NCBI GenBank assembly: GCA_003525885.1
Contig: DQIG01000218.1
Coordinates: 1 to 17,018 of the forward strand
From: Stenotrophomonas sp.
GTDB taxonomy: Bacteria; Pseudomonadota; Gammaproteobacteria; Xanthomonadales; Xanthomonadaceae
Length of the DNA stretch: 17,018 bases
Reading direction: 5' to 3'
The translations under genes were made by a program, and so were the position numbers. Below are positions 6,952 to 13,600 of the stretch, piece by piece; positions within the stretch are counted from its first letter, which is position 1, and each line of letters opens with the position of its first letter. Under the pieces are notes generated by a model. The model did no database searches and was not told the DNA's origin. It worked only from the letters and a program-made list of their open reading frames with translations.

Positions 6952-7220
6952 TACCAGGCCACCAGATAAAGATAGGCGCCGTCGCCGGCGGACCAGGAAA
7001 CCCGGTTTCCACTGATCGTGATCACCCGCCTGGAATTTGAGCTTCCGGTGAATCCACCGGCATTGATGAAGGCACGTATCGTGCCCTGACCGCTGGCATT
7101 GACCTCGATCTGCCCCGGCGCCGCGCCGATGGGAATGACCTGCAACGTGCGAAAAACGCGAGTAGCCAGGTCGATTTCCGGTTGGCCGGCAGCGTCCCAT
7201 GTCTGCAATCCCGCAGGCAT
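6951..7220 (-). CDS. Hypothetical phage tail-module protein, 89 residues
   Basis: A small all-β-looking protein without signal or membrane segment. The N-terminus carries AGLQTWDAAGQ (residues 3-13). The C-terminus (NRVSWSAGDGAYLYLVAW) has the Gly/Ser-rich, Trp-Tyr-rich end common in small proteins encoded behind tail fibres. The frame stays open upstream to 7373, but the ATG at 7220 is preceded by a near-consensus ribosome site (7226-7235), which fixes the start. It is coupled to the 187-residue gene by a TAATG overlap. Function is unknown; a structural or fibre-cap role is inferred from position. Confidence 0.75.
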   Translation of the reverse strand: MPAGLQTWDAAGQPEIDLATRVFRTLQVIPIGAAPGQIEVNASGQGTIRAFINAGGFTGSSNSRRVITISGNRVSWSAGDGAYLYLVAW

Positions 7221-7225
7221 TTTTT

Positions 7226-7235
7226 CTTCCTCCTT
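7226..7235 (-). promoter_or_regulatory. Strong Shine-Dalgarno for the 89-residue gene
   Basis: On the minus strand AAGGAGGAAG, with the GGAGG core 8 bases from the ATG at 7220, is the best ribosome site in the window. It decides the start against a longer open frame and suggests high-level translation. Confidence 0.85.
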
Positions 7236-7305
7236 GGCAACACGGGGCCGCGGATGGCCCCCTGAAACGGGCGACGGCAACCCGCCGCCAGATAATCGTC
7301 CGATC

Positions 7306-7521
7306 TCAGCCAGCGGCGGCTTCAATGGGCCGCGTTTCTTCCACTTCGATCGCCTCGAACCGGTACAGCGCACCGAACTTCAAGGCGTACGCATCCAGCG
7401 GCGATACCGGGATCACCATCTGCGGCAGCAGGTTGTCACCCTCCGGGCGAAAATGCAGATTGACCACTCCGGACTGCTCCACTGCGCGGGTCAGCAGGAC
7501 AAGACGTGCGTTGAACTTCAT
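7306..7521 (-). CDS. Hypothetical small phage protein, 71 residues
   Basis: A 71-residue soluble protein of unknown function, with no signal peptide or membrane segment. It reads like a single small β domain: MKFNARLVLL, VVNLHFRPEGDN, then ALKFGALYRFEAIEVEE. The last part resembles the end strands of small proteins found beside phage tail genes, but I do not name a family. The ATG at 7521 was chosen because GGAG lies 7 bases upstream, although the frame extends further back. An intrinsic terminator-like hairpin (7535-7561) ends just before this ribosome site, so the gene and the two after it depend on read-through or a promoter I cannot see. The 84-base gap to the 89-residue gene contains a 6-base-pair inverted repeat (7244-7261) without a T-tract. 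Confidence 0.7.
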   Translation of the reverse strand: MKFNARLVLLTRAVEQSGVVNLHFRPEGDNLLPQMVIPVSPLDAYALKFGALYRFEAIEVEETRPIEAAAG

Positions 7522-7534
7522 GTTGGATCTCCAG

Positions 7535-7561
7535 AAAAAGGGCCGCATCCACCGGCGGCCC
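7535..7561 (-). terminator. Intrinsic terminator behind the giant tail gene
   Basis: Read on the minus strand, GGGCCGC (7555-7561) and GCGGCCC (7540-7546) form a 7-base-pair GC stem with an 8-base loop. Five T residues (7539-7535) follow directly. It starts 47 bases after the stop of the giant tail gene and sits immediately before the Shine-Dalgarno of the 71-residue gene, so it would limit transcription of the last three tail-module genes. Confidence 0.7.
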
Positions 7562-7608
7562 GAACGGTTTTCATGCCAGGTGCCCACCACGACGGGCAGG
7601 CGTGCGGG

Positions 7609-10600
7609 TCACCACACGCCCATGCGCACGCGCAGGCGTCCTGCTTCGTCATAGACACGCCAGTTGCCATCGCTGTACTCGGTACGACGCCCGCCACCGG
7701 GGGCACTGACACTGAACGCATCGGCCACCACATCGAACCGCGAGACCTGGCCACTGGACGCGAGCTGCACGCCCCCTACCCGGCCATCGGCACGCACGTT
7801 GACCGACCACTGGGCGGAAGACTCGGTGCCTCCGGCCGACCAGGTGGGCGGTGCGGTTGCCGCCGGGTCCACCTGGCTGAGCATCGGGCGGAACATCCAG
7901 AAGTAGGGGTCGATTTCGCCCGTACCGATCACGATGACACGGAAGCGTACGAGTACGGCGGTTGCGGGTGCCTTGGTGATCACGAACGGCCGCGTCAACC
8001 GGTCGAGGGAAATGGGCGTACTCGTGTTGCTCCTCACTCCCGGACTGTGCACCAACCCGACGTTCTTTCCCGACGCATCGAAGAACGTCATCTCGAGCTT
8101 GGCTTCCACGCGATGGGTATTGATCCAGGCGGACGCGCAATAGGTCTTGCCCGCCTCGACGGCAATGTCGTACTCGGTTCCCCACCACGCTATTTCGCCT
8201 GCCGCCACGGTACCGCCGGTGGCCGATCCCAGCCCGAACACGCCGACCGGGTGCCAGCTGCCATCACCCGTGGGGTTGCCCAGTTCGAACCAGCGCGCGT
8301 TCGGATTGCTGCCCCAGCCCCACCCCGAGCGCTGCCAGAGGGGGAACGTGGTGTTCATCAACAGATTGCCGCCGGCGCCGAGGTTCCTGACCTGCGCCTG
8401 CATGCTGGTCACCACGGCAGCATCCGCCTTGCCGCCCAATGAAGCCTGCACGCCGTCGACCCGCCCGGACAGTGCGGTCAGCTGCGTACCCTGCTGGCTG
8501 ACCTGGCTCTGCAACTGCGAGAAACCGCTGGCCGAGACGTCGCCCACCTGGGTCTTGAGCTGGGTCAGGTCACGTGCGGTGGTGTCCAGCTTGCTGCCCT
8601 GCTGGCTTACCGAGGTGCTCAGCCCACTGATGGCCGAGGCATTGGCATCATTGGCCAGCTGGTCGGTGATGTCATAGACCTGCACGCTGTCCACCCGCAC
8701 CTGGCCGTTGTCCGGATAGGCGTAGACGTTCAGTCGCCAGGCATCGATGCCGCTGTTGAAGGCATCGAAATCGAACGACCGGGTCTCGAATGCGTCCACC
8801 GCGAACACGGCGCGCAGGTCCTGGTAGGACTGCTGGCCGGCCGCGTTCTTCCGATACATCCGCACCATCAGGTTGTTGGCGCCGCCAGCGCCACAAGCAC
8901 GTACGATCACCCGCAGCCGGCGCGCGCCGTTGATCGGCACCCACTTGCCACCATTGGCCTGCAGGGTCGGATTCACGCTCGTGTAGCGATTGAGCAGCAC
9001 GCCTGGACGCCCGTCACCGTTGACCGTGCTCCACACCGCGCCGTTGGCCGCTGCCGATGCCGTCCAGCCGCCCAGCCCTTCAGCGAAGTCGGGATTGGGC
9101 AGCAGGCCGCTGCCCGTATTGAGCACGCCCTTCAGCCCGCTGGACAGATCGGTGATCTGTTGTGCCTGCGCATCGACTTTCGTCCCCTGCTGATCCACCT
9201 TCGTGGTCAAAGCGGTCACCGCGGTTGCCGTGGCAGCAGCACTCTGCTGAGCGGCGTAGGCGTCGGTGACATCGATCATGCGGATGTCATCCACCTGCAC
9301 GCGCACGCCCACTTCACGTGCGCCGCTTCCTCCCGGGATGCTGACCAGCATCCGCCATTTCGCAGCAGATGCGGCGGTATTCATGTAGCCGCTGACCTTG
9401 GTCCAGCCATCCTTGCGCAGCGAGGCCAGCGCATAGGCCTGCAGGGGCCATGAATTTTCCGCATTCGCTTCGTTGGTGGTCTGCCAGCCCACCCGGATCG
9501 AGCCGGCGGTCGGCTGGATGCTGTCCGGATGCAGGCGCGCGTAATACTCCACGTAGATGCGGCGGTTACCGGTGATGGGGGTCCACTGCCCGAAGTACAT
9601 GTCCGCATTGGTGTTGGGGCTGGTGTTGGCAGCAACATTCACATCCAGACCACGCTCACCGGTCCGGCGAGCATCGGCGCGGGCGGTGTAGATCGTGCCC
9701 GCCGCATTGCCCAGCAGTTGGCCGTCCTGGAAGGTTTCGAACGCACCCAGCGGGAACAGGCTGTCGCTGCCATTGAGCACCGACTGCACGTCCGACTGCA
9801 GCTTGAGCACACTGGACGCACTACTGGTGACGCGGTCGCCAAGCTGCACCACGTCGCTGCGCAGGTTGGCGATGGCCGTCGCGTTGCCGGCGATGTCCTG
9901 CGCATCGGTGATGTCATAGAGCTCGACCCGGTCGAACAGCACTTTGCCGCCTGCGTTGGTCAGATGCACCTGCGGCATGATCTCGTTGCGATCCTGCGCA
10001 GCAGACCATTCGGCCGTGTAGGTTTTCCAGGCCGCATCGGACAGGTTCAGCGTCACGTCCGCATGGCTCTCGCCTACCCCGGTGGTACGCACCCGCAGCC
10101 GGCAGACCAGGGTTGCCGTTGCGTCGTCGACCGTACGGGCCACCATCACCAGCCGATACCGGCGCGATCTGCCGGCCACTACCGGCAGCCATCGCGCGTC
10201 ATTGGCCGTGATGAAGGGGTTCTGCCCGGCCTGCGGACCATGCGCCATCAGCAGTGCATCACCACTCTGGCCCGACGCCTTCATCCAGTCCACGGTGTTG
10301 GCCGTTACGGTACGGGTCAACGTCCACCACGCAGCACTGCCTGCGAAAGTGCTGTTGCGCAGCACGTTGTCGCTGCTGGTCACCGAGGTCTCCACCCGCG
10401 CGGCCAGGCTGGTCAGGCTGTCGGCGGCGGACACCAGGTCGGTACCGAGCTTGCTGACGTCGGTGCGCAGCCCGGTCAATGCTTCCGCATTGCTCCGTGC
10501 CGCACGATCGAGCATCGACGAATCCTGCGATCCGGTCGGCACACCGTTGAGCAGGGTGACGGTCATTTCCACCCACATGCCGGTACGGCCGGTCTCCGGC

Positions 10601-13600
10601 AAGGGCGACAGGATCTGCCTGCCGCCGCCGGCACCGCTCCTGCGCCGCCCGATCATCACCAGCATCCGCGACCCCGACAGCGCCGCCAGGTTCTCCTGTG
10701 ACAGGCCCGCATCCAGCAGGCGGGTGCGCAGGCCGCTGGTGTCGGCGTTGCTGGCGCTGCTGATCGCTCCCACCGCGTCGGACGTATAGGCAATGAAGTA
10801 CTGGTTGTCCTTCAGTGTCTGGTCGTACCAGGTGTTGAAACGGGCCGATTCGCTCTGCAGATTGCCATGGGTATCGAACACCGCCGTATCGGTGATGCTG
10901 TTGTCCGCATTGATGATGCCGACCCTCAGCCCCCGGTTGGCACCCATGCCCGGCACGATGCTGCCATTGGCGCGGTATACACCCGATGCGCGGGGGCCAC
11001 CCGTGGGCGAGGCCGCGATATGCGCGTTGGCGATGATGTTGTAGGCCACCATGTTGCCGATGCCCGAGGCCAGCCGCGTGACGTTCTCGGCAGCGCCGGT
11101 CAGCTTGCCGTCGATCTGTTCCACCCTGGTCGACAGGCCGCTGACCGCCGTAGCGTTCGCGTCAACGTCGGTTACATCCTCCACCCACAGATCGTCCAGC
11201 CACAACGTGCCGGCCGTGCCGTTGCGATTGATCGTGACCTTGATGCCCTGCACGGTGCCCGTGGGCGACAGCGTCACGAAGGTTTCGGTCTTGACCCAGT
11301 CGGCCGATTTCGGGAACGACTGCGTTGCGCCGCCCATCAGGTTGCCGTTGTGGTCGGCGACGCGCAGCTTGGTGTTGTCGGCGGTGCCGTCGAAGTCCTC
11401 GCTGGTCCGCGTCCAGCACGACACGCGGTAGCGGCGGCCGGCGGTCAATGCGATGACACGGCCTTCATTGACTGCGGCGCTGACCACCGTATTGCTTCCG
11501 CCCGCGTAGGGCTCCGCCTTCCAGCACAGGCTGTTGCCACGCCCCTCGGGCACCACCGATGCTGCGGTGGTGTTGAAGAACGTCCAGCCGGTACCAGCGC
11601 CCAGGTTGAAGTCGCCATTGAGCGCGAGGTTGCTGCCCGCGCCCATCACCGCTTCCATGCGACTCTTCAGTTGCACCAGGTCCTGGCTGCTGCTGGCAAC
11701 CCTGCCATCAAGCTGCCCGACTTCGGTCTTCAACGCATTGAAGGCGCTGGATCCGATCTTGTCCCCCATCGTGGCATCGAGGCTTTCCACGCGCCGCCCC
11801 AGTGCCGTGTCAGCGGTCACCATCGCCTGCTGCAGGCTGCTGACACTGGCACTGGTGGCCAGCGCGCCGGTGCCTGCCGGCATGCGCGCCTGAAGTGCCT
11901 GGATCGACTGCGCGTTGACCTGGTCGCCGCTCAGCCGTGCAGTCTTCTCCGCCGCAATCAGGCCCTGGCTGACCCCCGCCAGGTCACCGCCCTCGTAGCT
12001 GCCGCGCAACTGCACGGCCAGCGACTCGCGCCGGCCCGCTTCGCTGCTGTCTGCCGCAACGCGTGCGGTGGCTTCGTCCTGCAGCATGGCCACCGACGCA
12101 CCTGGCGTCGGGCGACCGATCGCCACCCAGTCCAGCAGGAAGTAGTGGGCGTCGGTCTGCGCCTTGGACAGATCCAGGCGGATCTGGTCGACGACGGTAC
12201 CGTTCCATGGAATGTTGTCCACATTCAGCGTCGCGATGCCGTTGCTGTCATAGCCCGGCTCCGCGAACTGCACCATGCGTGCGTTGTCCCACGACTGGCC
12301 GGGACCGTTCCACAGCAGGCGCCCGTCCCAGGCAGGACTGCCCACCTTGCGGATGCGCAGCTTGACGAAGCGGTGCGCCGCGCCTTGGACATCCTGGCCG
12401 CGCGGACTGGTCACGAAGGCGTCGCTGGCATGATTGGCCGGACGCAGCCAGCCCTCCACCAGCGTTGGACTGCCACCGTTTGCCCCCCACCCTTCGACGC
12501 TGCTGTCGAAGTACCAGATGCGCTTGCTGTCGAACTGCACGCCACTGCCCGCCGACAGCTGGCTCACCATGCGGGTGAGGTTCTCCACATCCGACCGGCG
12601 TTCGCTGGTTTCGCGGGTCACCGCCGTGGTCAGCTCGGTGCGGGTATTCAGATCGCCGGCGGCACGGTCCAGCACTTCGCGTGCCAGGCCATCGGTGCTG
12701 GCCTTGAGCGCCTGCGCCTGCTGGTCCAGCCGTTCAGCCTGGCCGGCAAGCCGTTGGGCGCTGGCGGTGATCTGATCCTGCAGGCGCAGCGATTCGCTAC
12801 GCAGCGCCTCGGCGGCACGGGTGGCGGCGGCCAGGTCGCTGTCGATGCGGGCGTTGATTTCCTTGCCCAGGTCCTGCTTGACCGATTCGACCACACCGCC
12901 GATTCCCTCCAGCGTCTGCCCGGTGTTGCGCCCCAGCGAACGCCGCAGGTAGCGGGCACCGACGGACAGCACGCCAGCAGTGTTGCGACTGCGGCAGGCA
13001 AACGTCCAGCTGCCCGCCTCTGGCAATACAGCTTCGATTGCGGAGGTGAAGAAGCCACCAGCATCGCCCAGCGGGGTCATGTGCTCCCACAGCGGATTGT
13101 CGATGCTGCCGGCGGTATAGCGGATCTCCACGCCAGCGAAATCGGCCGACTGCACGGTGTCGCTGGAGAAGCCCCACACATAGCGGCGCACGCCACCGCT
13201 GAGCTCTTCGATGTCGAACAGATCGACCAGGACCGGCGGCGCATCAGCGCCCAGCGTGGTGTACTGGGTCGACACGGCAACGCCGGCACGGCCATCGGGG
13301 CTGTACGGACGAACGACCACCGGATAGGTGCCCGCTCCGGGAATCGCCCAGCTCGCCGACCGCGTGGTGGTGCGTGCCACTTCCTCCAGCGCAGCATTGC
13401 CGTCCGGATCGGACAGGACCCGCGTTTCGCCGGCGGGGCCGCTGACATCGAAGCTGGCCTGCAACTCAGTGTGCACGCTGCCACCCCGGCTGACCTGGCG
13501 CTCGATCACCTTCAGGTTGCTGGCCACCGGCCGGGTCTGCAGCGAGGATTCATTCGACGGCGGCACATACTGACCGGTGCGCACGTAGTGCCAGAACTCG

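Noticed and set aside
7244..7261. Inverted repeat GGGGCC/GGCCCC upstream of the 89-residue gene, considered as a terminator
   Set aside because: The stem is only 6 base pairs and no T-tract follows on either strand.
7609..8400. Variable-repeat region of a diversity-generating retroelement at the fibre C-terminus
   Set aside because: No reverse transcriptase gene, template repeat or C-type-lectin-like ending is visible; the C-terminus is gpJ-like.
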